NCBI GenBank assembly: GCA_002457065.1
Contig: NTKR01000008.1
Span: 1 to 34,349, forward strand
Direction: 5' to 3'
Source: an alpha proteobacterium MED-G10
Lineage (GTDB): Bacteria; Pseudomonadota; Alphaproteobacteria; Methylaequorales; Methylaequoraceae
DNA: 34,349 nucleotides
This document shows, in pieces, positions 16,968 to 26,132 of this stretch. Below the pieces are notes generated by a model. That model saw only the letters and a list, made by a program, of their open reading frames with translations. It was not told the origin of the DNA and did no database searches. A program made the translations under genes and the position numbers. Positions within the stretch are counted from its first letter, which is position 1, and every line of letters starts with the position of its first letter.

Positions 16968-17985
16968 CAATTTTGTTTTCAAGAAATTTAAGTGAAGCAA
17001 TAATACTGTTAATTCTTGCACATTTTTTTTTTACAATATCAAATGCGGGACCGTGGTCTGGAGAAACTCTTAAAATTGACAAACCCGCAGTAACATTTAT
17101 TGAATTAAAAAAATCAAGAGTTTTGATGGGCGATAGGCCTTGATCATGATAAAGACATAAAATCCCATCATATTTTTTTCGAAAATTTTTAAAAAAACAA
17201 GTATCACTACTTAACGGTCCATCAATTTTCATACCCTTGGCAGAATATTTTTTAATTATGGGGTTAATTAGTTCCTTTTCTTCCAAACCAATTAGTCCGT
17301 CCTCACCGGAATGTGGATTAAATCCTGTTATGCCGATCTTAGGATTTTTAATCCTCCAAATTGTTTTCAAGGAATCATTAAAAACTTTTAGTTTTTTTTC
17401 TATTTTTTCTTTTGTTAAAATTCTAAATATTTTCTTAAGAGGAATATGGGTTGTAACTAAGCCAACAATCAAATTTTTCCCATTATCGATCGGTTTTGTT
17501 GTTGACAAAATCATTATTTCTTCATCGTCAACAGAATTTTTTTTTTTTGACAGCTCTCCAATAAATTCAGTTTGCCCGTTAAATTTAAAGCCTGACATCT
17601 TCAAAGTTTTTTTACACACAGGAAGTGTTAAAAGCCCCTTTGCTTTTTTATCTAGAACAAAATCAAAAGACTTTTCGATTGACTCAATAATTAAAGATGA
17701 ATTAACTTTATTTGGGATACCCAACTCAAAAGAAATTCTTTTCCCAATATTATAAATAGGCAAATGTGTTGAGAAAGATTTGCATGCATCAGATGGTTTA
17801 TCAATTAATGCTGAATTGAAACTCAAATCTAAGGTTCTTTTTAAACTATTAACTCTTTCAAAGTTATCTACCAAAAAAAAAGGCTGTAAATTATATTTTT
17901 TTCTTTGTTTCCAAGCTTTAATTAAAATTTCAGATGATATACCTGATGGTTCACCCATAGAAACAACTATTGGTTTTTTTTTCAT
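16960..17985 (-). CDS. pdxA: 4-hydroxythreonine-4-phosphate dehydrogenase
   Basis: Pyridoxal phosphate synthesis (DXP-dependent route). 341 residues. The metal-binding histidines lie in TTHIPL, YHDQGLSPIK and SPDHGPAFD, and GFNPHSGEDGLIG is the PdxA hallmark. It starts 3 nt after the surA stop and overlaps rsmA. surA-pdxA-rsmA is a widely conserved order in proteobacteria. Its product is the cofactor needed by Alr, encoded elsewhere in the window. Confidence 0.96.
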   Translation of the reverse strand: MKKKPIVVSMGEPSGISSEILIKAWKQRKKYNLQPFFLVDNFERVNSLKRTLDLSFNSALIDKPSDACKSFSTHLPIYNIGKRISFELGIPNKVNSSLIIESIEKSFDFVLDKKAKGLLTLPVCKKTLKMSGFKFNGQTEFIGELSKKKNSVDDEEIMILSTTKPIDNGKNLIVGLVTTHIPLKKIFRILTKEKIEKKLKVFNDSLKTIWRIKNPKIGITGFNPHSGEDGLIGLEEKELINPIIKKYSAKGMKIDGPLSSDTCFFKNFRKKYDGILCLYHDQGLSPIKTLDFFNSINVTAGLSILRVSPDHGPAFDIVKKKCARINSIIASLKFLENKIDD

Positions 17986-17988
17986 AAC

Positions 17989-19233
17989 TTATTTATTAAA
18001 GAATTCTATGTTTGCATTTTGTCTTAAATTTGCAAGGAATGTATTTGATAACTGATTGAATTTTTGTGAATAAAGTTTAGATTGTATTTTATTTCTTTTC
18101 ATTTGTTCAGTTTCTTCATTTTTCTTATCACATAGCTTTAAAACACTAAATTGATTATTATACTCAATTACATTTGAAAACATTTGAACCTCAAGTGCTT
18201 CAAGTTGCTCTAAAAAAATACCGATCATATCACTTGCTTTTATATCTTCAATTTTAACTGCCGTCATATCATCATTTATTGTAAATTCTTGATCGCTACA
18301 TTGTATTGACGAAAATTTTGTAAAATCTAATTTATCTGAGTCAAAAGATGATACTTTTAAAAAAGTATATTTTGCGTTTTGATTACCAAAAATTCTTTTT
18401 TTATTAAGTCTAATTATTTTATAACCATCATTTACTTTTATTTTTGATGAGATCTGTCCAACTTTCATATCTAATAAAGTTTTTTTTATTTCTAAATTTA
18501 AATTATCTTCTATTTCCCATTTTAATCCTTTTTCATTACTTTTATCAAAATTACTATCATATTGTTCTGCTAGAGAATCAAAAGCTATTCCTTTATCTAA
18601 TAGAGATAAGAACTTTTTTATTTTTTTCTCAGTTTTTAGCCAACTATTATTATTTTCATTTTCAAAAAAAACCTCAGTAAAATTATATTCATATTTTCCT
18701 AATTTTTTCTTTTGACTGGCCATTATTTTATCAATTTCTTGTTTATTAATTACAATTTTTGATGAAAACTTCTCTTGTAAAAGCTTTTTCCACATAAGTT
18801 CAGATGAGAGTTGTTCTAATAAGACATTAGAATCAATATTGTTATCCTTTTCTATAAAAGCTTTAAATTCATCAAATTGTTCTTTAGGAAAATTGTACAA
18901 GAGTGACGCAAAGTTCATTAATTCCTCATCTGTATGCTTGATATCCCTTTTTATTGCTGCACTTTTTTTAATTTTCTCGATTACAAGAAGTTCGAGCACT
19001 CTCTCTCGCACAGTATCTCTATTTTCAATTGTATCATTTAATTCTAATGACTTTAATGCTAACTTAATTCTCTGTGATAAATCATAGGTAGTTATTACAT
19101 CTGAGTTTACACTTGCTATAAGTGCTTCAAACTGTTCATCTTCAAGAGATTCATCCGACAAACTTTTTTTAAAATCGATTGAGTTTAAAAAAAAAAAAAA
19201 AATAATTATGTTTATGAAATTCTTATAAATCAC
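17989..19233 (-). CDS. surA: SurA-like periplasmic peptidyl-prolyl isomerase/chaperone
   Basis: 414 residues. N-terminal signal sequence with a hydrophobic core of Ile and Phe (residues ~6-16), then the SurA N-terminal chaperone domain (VNSDVITTYDLSQRI around 40, ending ~165). One recognisable parvulin domain follows (~190-285, with FDSLAEQYD and LLDMKVGQISSKIKVNDGYKIIRL). A C-terminal region of ~120 residues has no clear second parvulin domain. It escorts outer-membrane proteins such as LptD, encoded just upstream. The start is GTG at 19233, inside the last 11 nt of lptD. The signal sequence is encoded partly by an uninterrupted 16-base A/T run. Confidence 0.87.
   Translation of the reverse strand: MIYKNFINIIIFFFFLNSIDFKKSLSDESLEDEQFEALIASVNSDVITTYDLSQRIKLALKSLELNDTIENRDTVRERVLELLVIEKIKKSAAIKRDIKHTDEELMNFASLLYNFPKEQFDEFKAFIEKDNNIDSNVLLEQLSSELMWKKLLQEKFSSKIVINKQEIDKIMASQKKKLGKYEYNFTEVFFENENNNSWLKTEKKIKKFLSLLDKGIAFDSLAEQYDSNFDKSNEKGLKWEIEDNLNLEIKKTLLDMKVGQISSKIKVNDGYKIIRLNKKRIFGNQNAKYTFLKVSSFDSDKLDFTKFSSIQCSDQEFTINDDMTAVKIEDIKASDMIGIFLEQLEALEVQMFSNVIEYNNQFSVLKLCDKKNEETEQMKRNKIQSKLYSQKFNQLSNTFLANLRQNANIEFFNK
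19187..19202 (+). repeat. A16 homopolymer inside the surA signal-sequence codons
   Basis: Sixteen consecutive A on the plus strand, read as T16 in surA, where it encodes part of an Ile codon, four Phe and part of a Leu codon, starting about 30 nt after the start codon. It is the longest homopolymer I noticed in the window. The frame is intact at this length; insertion or loss of one base would abolish SurA. Confidence 0.9.
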
Positions 19234-21391
19234 TTTCCATCACTTCCTTTATACTAAACAAAAAAGCAAAATTGTTCGATGTTGGATCTTCTGGGTTATG
19301 AGTAAATTGTCTAGTCCAGAGAAAAGAGAGCCCAAAGCATTCATCCTCATATTTTAATTTAGCTCCAAAATTGTGCATTTTTATTTTATTTTTTTTATCA
19401 AAAGTTGTGAAGCTAGTAAAGTTCCAATGATCAGCTAGCTCCTGACTATATCTAAATGAAAACTGGTTTATACCTTCTTTTACGTTTTCACCAGTTATAT
19501 TCAGAACAGGTGCTGATCTTATATTACTTATTGATAGAAAAGAATTCTTTTGATGAATTAAAAAATTAGAGTATGCAGTTTTGATTGACGAGTTATCCTT
19601 GTTAATTTTCAGGTAAGAATTTAATTTAATATTTTCTTGAGGTGTTAATCTAAAATTGATCACAATATCAGAGAATTTATCATTGATACCAGAATTTTGT
19701 TGTAAATATTTATTTTTATCTAGTTGAAAGCTTTGTCCAATCTCAATATGAGTTATGTCTTCCTCTTTTGAAATTTTCTTTTTAAGAAACGTTAGGCCAT
19801 AATCAATTCTCATTGATGAATCAAACCTATCATTACCTGATAAACGATTTATATTAAATAGATCAATGTAATCAAAATCAAAATTATTTATGGAACTTTC
19901 ATCAGGTATTTCTCTAAAAAATGACTTCTTATTTGATTTGATTCCTAAAATTTTTGGAGAAATAATTGTTATAAAATTTTGATCTTTTTTATAAAATGGT
20001 TTACTTAACTCTAATGACACCTGAGGGAAAAAGTTTGTTCTTATTTTATCAAATTCAAAAGTACTTGTTTTTGGATTTTGAAATTTTTCAATATTATAAA
20101 TTCCAGCATTCAAATATGCAGCTGGTTTAATAAGTGTGCCATCTTTAAAAAATTTAGGAAATTCAATTTTCTGTTGAAGGAATAACTTTTTAGTTTCATT
20201 GCCATCTGTTCTTAAAATATTTGCAAATTCAATGTTTGTATTAAAATTTAAATCATTAGTATAATTATCTGAATTCAAATTGAGTTTAATTCTTGGAAGA
20301 ATTTTTGGTGTATTCCTTCTGTTAAACTCTTGTCGTAGGTCTTGAAATAGATATGATTGAAAACTATAGTAGTTATTCGCTCTGAAGCTTTCTAATTTAA
20401 CGTTTGTTTCTAGTGTATCTCTGTAATTATACTTATAGGTATTAAGATAGTTTCTGTCAGTTGTTCTGTGAACTTGAAAATCAAAATACGTATTTTCATT
20501 TAGATCAAATGAACCTTTGGTTTTTATGTGCCCCCTTTTTTTATTTTCTTTGAGTTGATTGATCTCTCGATTTTCAATTGTCCCACTAAATTCACTTTCC
20601 AATTCACCATTTTTGAAATTTTTCCTATGTTCAAAAAACAGAGCTGGATTTTTTTTTTGGGAAAATTTTGGAATCATTGTTAAATCTTGATAATCATCAA
20701 TTGGATAATAATATGGAACATCTAATCCCAACCCAAAAAAATGTGTTTGAAAATAATTAGGTGCTAAAAAACCTGACTTTCTTTTCACTAATGGGGACGG
20801 GTGTGAGAAATATGGTAAGTAAAAAACACTTCTTCCCTTTACATCAAAAAAAACATCGTAGTATTTTACATTTAATGCTTTCTTATCATGAATAATTTTT
20901 TTTGCTTTAAGTTGAATTAAGGGCTCTTCATATTTTTTGAGCTCCTCGTTAAAACAAAGTTTGCAGGCAGTAAACTTTCCAAATTCCATTTTTTCCCAAT
21001 CTTTGTTCCTTCTTTCAACTTTTTTTGCTGCAATTCTAAGGTAGTTATCTTTACCATTGAATTGTTTTCCTGGAATGTAGAGATAATTATCTTCGATTAC
21101 TGCGTTATTTAAATTTTGGTCAGCAATTATTTTTTCAGCTTTAAGGATGGATCCATCTTTGTTGAATACTTTAACATTTTCTCTCGCTGATAATACTTTT
21201 GAAGAATTATTAACAAATACTTTTTCAGCAAAGAGTTTGAACTCCTCATCTAAAATTTCGACATTTCCTGTTGCATAAATTCTTGTATTGTCTTTATCAT
21301 AGGTGAATTGATCAGCATTTATTTCAATTTGATCCTGGGATTCACCTGAAATATTGATTAATAAGATTATAAAAAATAATAATTTAGCCAT
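19223..21391 (-). CDS. lptD: LPS-assembly protein LptD
   Basis: Outer-membrane beta-barrel that inserts lipopolysaccharide into the outer leaflet. 722 residues: short signal peptide (1-18), an OstA/LptA-like beta-jellyroll (~20-125, with IYATGNVEI), then a long beta-barrel domain ending in a C-terminal strand. Three cysteines are visible: Cys143 and Cys146 (TACKLC) and one near residue 693 (DECFG), enough for one N-to-C disulfide rather than the two known in E. coli. It overlaps lptG by 8 nt (ATGGCTAA) and surA by 11 nt. With lptF and lptG it supplies part of the trans-envelope LPS bridge; LptA, LptB, LptC and LptE are not in the window. Confidence 0.94.
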   Translation of the reverse strand: MAKLLFFIILLINISGESQDQIEINADQFTYDKDNTRIYATGNVEILDEEFKLFAEKVFVNNSSKVLSARENVKVFNKDGSILKAEKIIADQNLNNAVIEDNYLYIPGKQFNGKDNYLRIAAKKVERRNKDWEKMEFGKFTACKLCFNEELKKYEEPLIQLKAKKIIHDKKALNVKYYDVFFDVKGRSVFYLPYFSHPSPLVKRKSGFLAPNYFQTHFFGLGLDVPYYYPIDDYQDLTMIPKFSQKKNPALFFEHRKNFKNGELESEFSGTIENREINQLKENKKRGHIKTKGSFDLNENTYFDFQVHRTTDRNYLNTYKYNYRDTLETNVKLESFRANNYYSFQSYLFQDLRQEFNRRNTPKILPRIKLNLNSDNYTNDLNFNTNIEFANILRTDGNETKKLFLQQKIEFPKFFKDGTLIKPAAYLNAGIYNIEKFQNPKTSTFEFDKIRTNFFPQVSLELSKPFYKKDQNFITIISPKILGIKSNKKSFFREIPDESSINNFDFDYIDLFNINRLSGNDRFDSSMRIDYGLTFLKKKISKEEDITHIEIGQSFQLDKNKYLQQNSGINDKFSDIVINFRLTPQENIKLNSYLKINKDNSSIKTAYSNFLIHQKNSFLSISNIRSAPVLNITGENVKEGINQFSFRYSQELADHWNFTSFTTFDKKNKIKMHNFGAKLKYEDECFGLSFLWTRQFTHNPEDPTSNNFAFLFSIKEVMESDL

Positions 21392-22478
21392 CTTCTAGAT
21401 GAATGAGTGCACTTATTAGTAACAAATTAAAGATGATGGGAGTTGACCAAACAGACAAAAAAATATTCAAGGAGCCAGATTGCCCAAGAGTTTTAGTGAT
21501 ATCTGAAAGAAAATGGAAAATTACTCCTATTAATATTCCGTAAATTATTTTAATAACATTTTTTTTAATTCTTTCTTTTTTAATTGACAATATACATCCC
21601 AGAAGAACCATAGATAAGAGAATAAGTGGGAAAGAATAAAGGTAGTTTTTATAAACTTGGTGCTTCTTAACTGAAAACCCTGAATCCTCAAGGTTTTTAA
21701 TATAATCGTTTATACCCCAAAAACTAATGGTTTCAGGAGGCCTAAAGTTCTTTTCAATTTTATTAGCATCAAGATTTATTTCTAAAAAAGTTTGGTTAAA
21801 TGATTCTGGAGTTTCATTGATTTTTAATCGGAATCCATTTTCAAGTTGCCACAACTGATCACTTTTCATTTTTACATTTTCAACATCGAACCTCTCCAAA
21901 AATTTATTATCATGGTCAAATTTAAAAATTTTTACATTTGTTAAAGTTTTATTTTTAAAAGAATAATGTTGAGAATTAATAACATATTCAAAACTTTCAT
22001 TTTTTTCTCTTAGCCATAAACCAGTTTCAGAAATTGCAAATAATCCAGAATTTCCTTTAAAAAAAATACTTTCATAATTTTTAAATTTGATATTCATTAC
22101 TGCAAAGATTGGATTGAATACTAATAAATAAAAAAAACTTATAATGATTACATTCAGGATTGCTGGAGAGACTAGTGACCAGATAGAGAATCCTGACGCC
22201 CTTAATACTGTCAATTCATTATTTTTGTTAAGTTTCATATAGGTATGCATTGAACTAAGGAGAAAAACAGTAGGTAAGATTAGTGGAAAGAGAGTTGGAA
22301 TATGAAAGATTGCCATTTTCACCAATATTATGAAATCAACCTCTTTACTTGAACTTCTTCTGATCAATTCAATTAAGTCAATGGAGATAAATAATAAACA
22401 AGAAAAAGAAAATACTATTAAAAAAGAAAATATATTCTCTTTGATTAAATATTTCGTAATAATTGAATTCTTAATCAT
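21384..22478 (-). CDS. lptG: LPS export ABC transporter permease LptG
   Basis: 364-residue YjgP/YjgQ family permease: three N-terminal membrane segments, a periplasmic beta-jellyroll domain (~130-265) and three C-terminal segments. With LptF and the ATPase LptB it extracts LPS from the inner membrane. The gene order lptF-lptG-lptD and the segment LRASGFSIW (the coupling-helix region) support the assignment; WSTPIIFN near the C-terminus is LptG-like. Overlaps both neighbours by 8 nt, so translation of the three genes is tightly linked. Confidence 0.93.
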   Translation of the reverse strand: MIKNSIITKYLIKENIFSFLIVFSFSCLLFISIDLIELIRRSSSKEVDFIILVKMAIFHIPTLFPLILPTVFLLSSMHTYMKLNKNNELTVLRASGFSIWSLVSPAILNVIIISFFYLLVFNPIFAVMNIKFKNYESIFFKGNSGLFAISETGLWLREKNESFEYVINSQHYSFKNKTLTNVKIFKFDHDNKFLERFDVENVKMKSDQLWQLENGFRLKINETPESFNQTFLEINLDANKIEKNFRPPETISFWGINDYIKNLEDSGFSVKKHQVYKNYLYSFPLILLSMVLLGCILSIKKERIKKNVIKIIYGILIGVIFHFLSDITKTLGQSGSLNIFLSVWSTPIIFNLLLISALIHLEDG

Positions 22479-23565
22479 AAATTAGCTTCCTTGACTTTAA
22501 TAATAAAAAAATTGTCAGAAATATTGAAAAAACTGTAGGGAAGAAATTAAAGAAATGCATATCTATAAACCTTATTGAGACATTTGAAGAGAGGATGGAT
22601 AAAACCTGTAAGAAAACAATTAATGATAGAATTTTTATAGTTCTAGATACATTTTCAACCCTATCAAATTTTTGAGTTAAAATAAAACTTAAGATTAAGA
22701 TACTAAAAAATAAAACATTTAATGGCATTGCAAATCTTGCAGTGACCTCAGCTTTAAAGGCTTGAGAATTCTTTATGTCATCAAGTGAATTTTTGTCAGG
22801 ATTTAAAAGTTCATACATCGTCCTTTCTGCGGGTGATTTCCATCTTGAAAAAATACTGTCATCTTTGTCTTGAATTATATTTAGCAAATATTCATCAAAA
22901 TATAGAATTGATAATTTTTTGTTTTGTGACTGAAATTGTTGAGATCCGTTACGAAGAAATATTTTAGTTGAAGAATCTGTATTAATTATATTGCCTTTTT
23001 TGGCTATCAATGTGGTTGGTCTTTTTGCATCCCTGGTATCATGAATAAAGATATTATGTAAACCCTCTTTATTATTTTGTTTGATAAAGATTGTAAAATC
23101 CTTTCCAATAGTGTTGAACATCCCTTCTTGAAGGAGAGTGGCTGAGTAATCATTCTTGATAGTGTAAAGAAGTATTTTGAAATTTTTATTGGAGAGTGGC
23201 GCTTGATGAATTGTAAAAAAACCACTTAAGAAAGTTAAAAGTAAACTAAAAAGTACAACAGGTTTTATTAGCTCAACATTTGAATGTCCAGAAGACTGTA
23301 AAATTACTAATTCTCTGTCAGTTTGCATTCTAGTGTAAACAAAAAATACAGATAAACCTGTTATTACTGGAAGTAAAGTTGGAATGATTTGCGGAAGAGA
23401 ATTTAATATTAATTTAAAAAACACATATGCTGGTAAACCTCTACTAACCATCAATTCGATAAGTTGAACACTTTTTCCGAGACAAAAAATAGATATGATA
23501 AGTACAAGTATCAGAAAAGAATTATTTGAGAGCTGTTTAAAAATGTATTTATCAACTAAATTCAT
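22471..23565 (-). CDS. lptF: LPS export ABC transporter permease LptF
   Basis: 364-residue YjgP/YjgQ family permease paired with LptG: six membrane segments and a central periplasmic domain. ELVILQSSGHSNVELIKPV marks the coupling-helix region, and PLSNKNFK follows the third membrane segment. First gene of the leftward lptF-lptG-lptD-surA-pdxA-rsmA series. ATG at 23565, with a 71-bp divergent gap to pepA that should hold both promoters. Confidence 0.93.
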   Translation of the reverse strand: MNLVDKYIFKQLSNNSFLILVLIISIFCLGKSVQLIELMVSRGLPAYVFFKLILNSLPQIIPTLLPVITGLSVFFVYTRMQTDRELVILQSSGHSNVELIKPVVLFSLLLTFLSGFFTIHQAPLSNKNFKILLYTIKNDYSATLLQEGMFNTIGKDFTIFIKQNNKEGLHNIFIHDTRDAKRPTTLIAKKGNIINTDSSTKIFLRNGSQQFQSQNKKLSILYFDEYLLNIIQDKDDSIFSRWKSPAERTMYELLNPDKNSLDDIKNSQAFKAEVTARFAMPLNVLFFSILILSFILTQKFDRVENVSRTIKILSLIVFLQVLSILSSNVSIRFIDMHFFNFFPTVFSIFLTIFLLLKSRKLIYD

Positions 23566-23636
23566 TGTATTTTTAAAAAAAAAACAATATACATATACAA
23601 TATTTATTACAAATTTTTATAAAAATTGATACAAAA
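23566..23636. promoter_or_regulatory. Divergent promoter region between lptF and pepA
   Basis: 71 bp, almost entirely A and T. It contains overlapping TATA-like hexamers (around 23588-23604) and a perfect 16-bp A/T palindrome at 23612-23627. No clear -35 element is visible, so promoter placement is by position only. Confidence 0.4.
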
Positions 23637-25118
23637 ATGAAAATAAGTTTTACAAAAAAATTAATAGAAAACGATCACCTAGTAGTTTTAGTTCCTCAAC
23701 AATCGACTGCCGTCAAGCTTTTGGGAGATCAGTTTAATAGAGTCCGAGAGATTATTAATGACTTTTTAAGCAATAACCCTGAAGAAAAGTCGAGCAAGTT
23801 CAAGACACTGTCATTTAGGAGTAACAAAAAAATTTGCTATTTTACTATAGCAAGATGTAAAGAGAAAATTAATTCTTCAGCTAAACTTTCATTTGCTGGC
23901 CAACTTTTATCTTACTTAGAAAGACAGAAAGCAAAGAATATTTCTATCCATTTAGAAGAAACTAAAAGTTTTAAGGCAGCAGAGTATTTAGAGTATATTG
24001 TGAGTGGCTTATTTTTAAAAGATTACAGATTTGAGAAATATAAAACTATTTCAAATAAAGACTTTAAGATTTCTCAATTGAAGATTCTTTCTAACCTATC
24101 ATCATCATTAAAGGAAAAAGTTTTGAATGGTATAAAAGTTTTTGATGGTGTGTTCTTAACTAGAGATCTGGTTTCAGAGCCTGCAAACATATTGTATCCA
24201 GAAAAATTTGTCGACTATTGTATGAAATTGGAAAAAGTTGGGATAAAGATAGAAGTACTAGACGAAAGAAAATTAAAATCGCTTGGTATGAATGCCCTGC
24301 TTGGTGTGGCTCAAGGCTCAGTAAGACCTGCTCGAGTTATGATTTTTAAATGGGATGGAGATAAAAAAAACAAAAAATCATCCCCTTTATCCTTCATAGG
24401 AAAGGGAGTTACATTTGATACAGGTGGTATATCAATAAAACCATCTTCAGGTATGGAAGATATGAAATGGGATATGGGAGGCGCAGGTGTTGTTGCAGGA
24501 TTAATGTACACACTGGCATTAAGAAAAGCTAAAGTCAATGCTATAGGAGCTGTAGGCCTAGTTGAAAATATGCCTGATGGGAATGCCCAACGTCCTGGGG
24601 ATATAGTGAGGTCCTTATCTGGACAAACAATAGAGGTGTTAAATACAGATGCGGAGGGAAGACTGGTTCTTGCCGACGTGCTTTGGTATATAAAAGAAAA
24701 ATACAAACCAAGGTTTATGATTGATTTGGCTACATTAACCGGGGCTATTATAGTTGCTTTGGGCGACAGATATGCAGGTCTATTTTCAAATGACGATGAT
24801 CTTGCTAACAAACTTCTTTCAGCTTCAAAGGGATCAGAAGAACTCTTGTGGAGGTTGCCGATAGATGAAGATTTCGATAAACTTTTAAATTGTCAGGTCG
24901 CTGATATGAAAAATATTACTGGTACACGAGGAGCAGGTAGTATAACTGCAGCACAATTCTTGAAAAGATTTGTTGGGAACGTCAGTTGGGCTCATCTAGA
25001 TATTGCTGGAGTTACCTGGTCAAAAAAAGGTACTAATTTTTCCAGAGCTGGCGGAACTGGTTATGGTGTTAGATTATTAGATGAGTTTGTGAAAAAATAC
25101 TATGAAGACAAATCCTAA
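23637..25118 (+). CDS. pepA: Leucyl aminopeptidase (M17 family)
   Basis: 493 residues. The C-terminal catalytic domain carries the two-metal motifs VTFDTGGISIKPSSGM with DMKWDMGGAG, and the M17 signature NTDAEGRLVLAD. The N-terminal macro-like domain (~1-165) is less conserved. It releases N-terminal residues from peptides in the cytoplasm. In gammaproteobacteria PepA homologues also bind DNA; nothing here tests that. ATG at 23637 follows an A-rich leader without a Shine-Dalgarno match. It overlaps holC by 17 nt, the conserved pepA-holC pair. Confidence 0.96.
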   Translation: MKISFTKKLIENDHLVVLVPQQSTAVKLLGDQFNRVREIINDFLSNNPEEKSSKFKTLSFRSNKKICYFTIARCKEKINSSAKLSFAGQLLSYLERQKAKNISIHLEETKSFKAAEYLEYIVSGLFLKDYRFEKYKTISNKDFKISQLKILSNLSSSLKEKVLNGIKVFDGVFLTRDLVSEPANILYPEKFVDYCMKLEKVGIKIEVLDERKLKSLGMNALLGVAQGSVRPARVMIFKWDGDKKNKKSSPLSFIGKGVTFDTGGISIKPSSGMEDMKWDMGGAGVVAGLMYTLALRKAKVNAIGAVGLVENMPDGNAQRPGDIVRSLSGQTIEVLNTDAEGRLVLADVLWYIKEKYKPRFMIDLATLTGAIIVALGDRYAGLFSNDDDLANKLLSASKGSEELLWRLPIDEDFDKLLNCQVADMKNITGTRGAGSITAAQFLKRFVGNVSWAHLDIAGVTWSKKGTNFSRAGGTGYGVRLLDEFVKKYYEDKS

Positions 25119-25575
25119 AAATAAAATTAAGGTTAATTTTTATTATCTAAAATCCGAGTTTAAAAATGTTTTGCTTCGTTTTTGTAAAAAAATATTGTTA
25201 AAGAGCGAAAAGCTTCTAGTTAACTTAAACAATGATAATGATCTTAGATTAGTAGATGATTATCTGTGGACTAATGATAGAGATGGTTTCCTACCGCATA
25301 CAATTTTTAATGAAAAACTATCTAATATTGAAAAGATTGTATTATTTAAAGGGTCTTACAGAAATATGATTAAGTTAGAAAACTTTAGACAAATTTTGAT
25401 AGCTCCTAATGTAAAAGTTGAAAGCTTAAAACACTTTGATAAATTTTTTATTTTTTCTAATGAGACGATAAATAATCATAAATTATCTGACATTCAAAAA
25501 AAATTAGAGAATAAAAATTTTGATTGTAAGTACTTTTATGAATATCAGAATCTAAAGTGGAAAATTTTAAACTAG
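25102..25575 (+). CDS. holC: DNA polymerase III chi subunit
   Basis: 157 residues. The chi subunit links the clamp loader to single-stranded DNA-binding protein. Recognisable HolC features are the early KVNFYYL strand, KKILLKSEKLLVN, the DDYLWTNDRDGFLPH segment (family pattern LDxxLWTxxxxxFLPH) and QILIAPN near the middle. The location directly after pepA is the usual context. It overlaps pepA by 17 nt and ndk begins 13 nt downstream. The sequence is divergent but contains the diagnostic WT...FLPH motif. Confidence 0.9.
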   Translation: MKTNPKNKIKVNFYYLKSEFKNVLLRFCKKILLKSEKLLVNLNNDNDLRLVDDYLWTNDRDGFLPHTIFNEKLSNIEKIVLFKGSYRNMIKLENFRQILIAPNVKVESLKHFDKFFIFSNETINNHKLSDIQKKLENKNFDCKYFYEYQNLKWKILN

Positions 25576-25588
25576 AAAAGGAGAAATT

Positions 25589-26008
25589 ATGAGTCTTACT
25601 TTATCAATTATTAAACCTGATGCCGTAAAGAGAAAGATATCGGGAGAAATAAATGCTCTAATTGAAAAAAATGATATTAAAATAGTTGCTCAGAAAATGA
25701 TACATCTTTCAATTGATGATGCTAAAAGATTTTACGGTGTTCACAAAGAAAGAGCATTCTTCAAAGACCTATGCGAATATATGATTTCCAACCCAATAAT
25801 AGTTCAGGTTTTAGAAGGAAAGGACGTAATTTCAAGATATAGAAAGCTTATGGGAGCAACAAACCCGGCTAATGCTGATGAAAACACAATAAGAAAACTG
25901 TATGGCTTAAGTGTAGAAGAGAATTCTGTCCATGGATCAGATAGTCCTGAAAATGCCGAGATTGAAGTTAGGTTCTTTTTTTCAGAAAGAGAAATGTTCA
26001 ATAATTAA
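25589..26008 (+). CDS. ndk: Nucleoside diphosphate kinase
   Basis: 139 residues. Transfers the gamma-phosphate of NTPs to NDPs through phospho-His115 in the motif NSVHGSDSPENA; the N-terminal SIIKPDAVKR is typical. Complete and of normal length. Preceded by the strong ribosome site AAAAGGAGAAATT. Last gene of the pepA-holC-ndk unit, it ends 7 nt from the convergent coxIV gene, with no visible terminator hairpin between them. Confidence 0.97.
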   Translation: MSLTLSIIKPDAVKRKISGEINALIEKNDIKIVAQKMIHLSIDDAKRFYGVHKERAFFKDLCEYMISNPIIVQVLEGKDVISRYRKLMGATNPANADENTIRKLYGLSVEENSVHGSDSPENAEIEVRFFFSEREMFNN

Positions 26009-26015
26009 GATTACC

Positions 26016-26132
26016 TTATTTAATTAAGAAGAACCACAAAACTACGAGTAATATAACTACGATAACACAAGACCAGATCGTAAACTTTATGAACCTTGCA
26101 TAAAAATTTTCGTGTGACTTAGATTTATCCAT
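26016..26132 (-). CDS. Small aa3-type cytochrome c oxidase subunit IV
   Basis: A 38-residue protein: a hydrophilic N-terminus (MDKSKSHENFYARFIKF) and one membrane helix (residues ~19-37). The pattern His-x-x-x-Phe/Tyr-x-x-Phe-Ile-Lys followed by Trp at the start of the helix matches the small bacterial aa3 oxidase subunit IV family (known from Paracoccus denitrificans). It is non-catalytic and packs against the oxidase core. The ATG shares one base with the purN stop (TAATG), and AAGGGC lies nine bases upstream inside purN, so translation should be coupled. None of the other oxidase genes is in the window. Too short for standard length cut-offs and easily missed. Confidence 0.75.
   Translation of the reverse strand: MDKSKSHENFYARFIKFTIWSCVIVVILLVVLWFFLIK

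Noticed and set aside
16968-17021. N-terminal extension of rsmA from GTG at 17021
   Set aside because: The extra 18 residues are unlike the family, lie wholly inside pdxA, and the ATG at 16967 immediately precedes the conserved KKSLGQHFLND start.
17237-17755. 172-codon open frame on the plus strand inside pdxA
   Set aside because: Antisense shadow of a well-supported gene.
23612-23627. Perfect 16-bp palindrome of A and T in the lptF-pepA gap
   Set aside because: Palindromes made only of A and T are expected by chance at this composition, and there is no second copy or link to a known operator.
24311-24811. 166-codon open frame on the minus strand
   Set aside because: Antisense shadow of the most conserved part of pepA, with no ribosome site or family resemblance.
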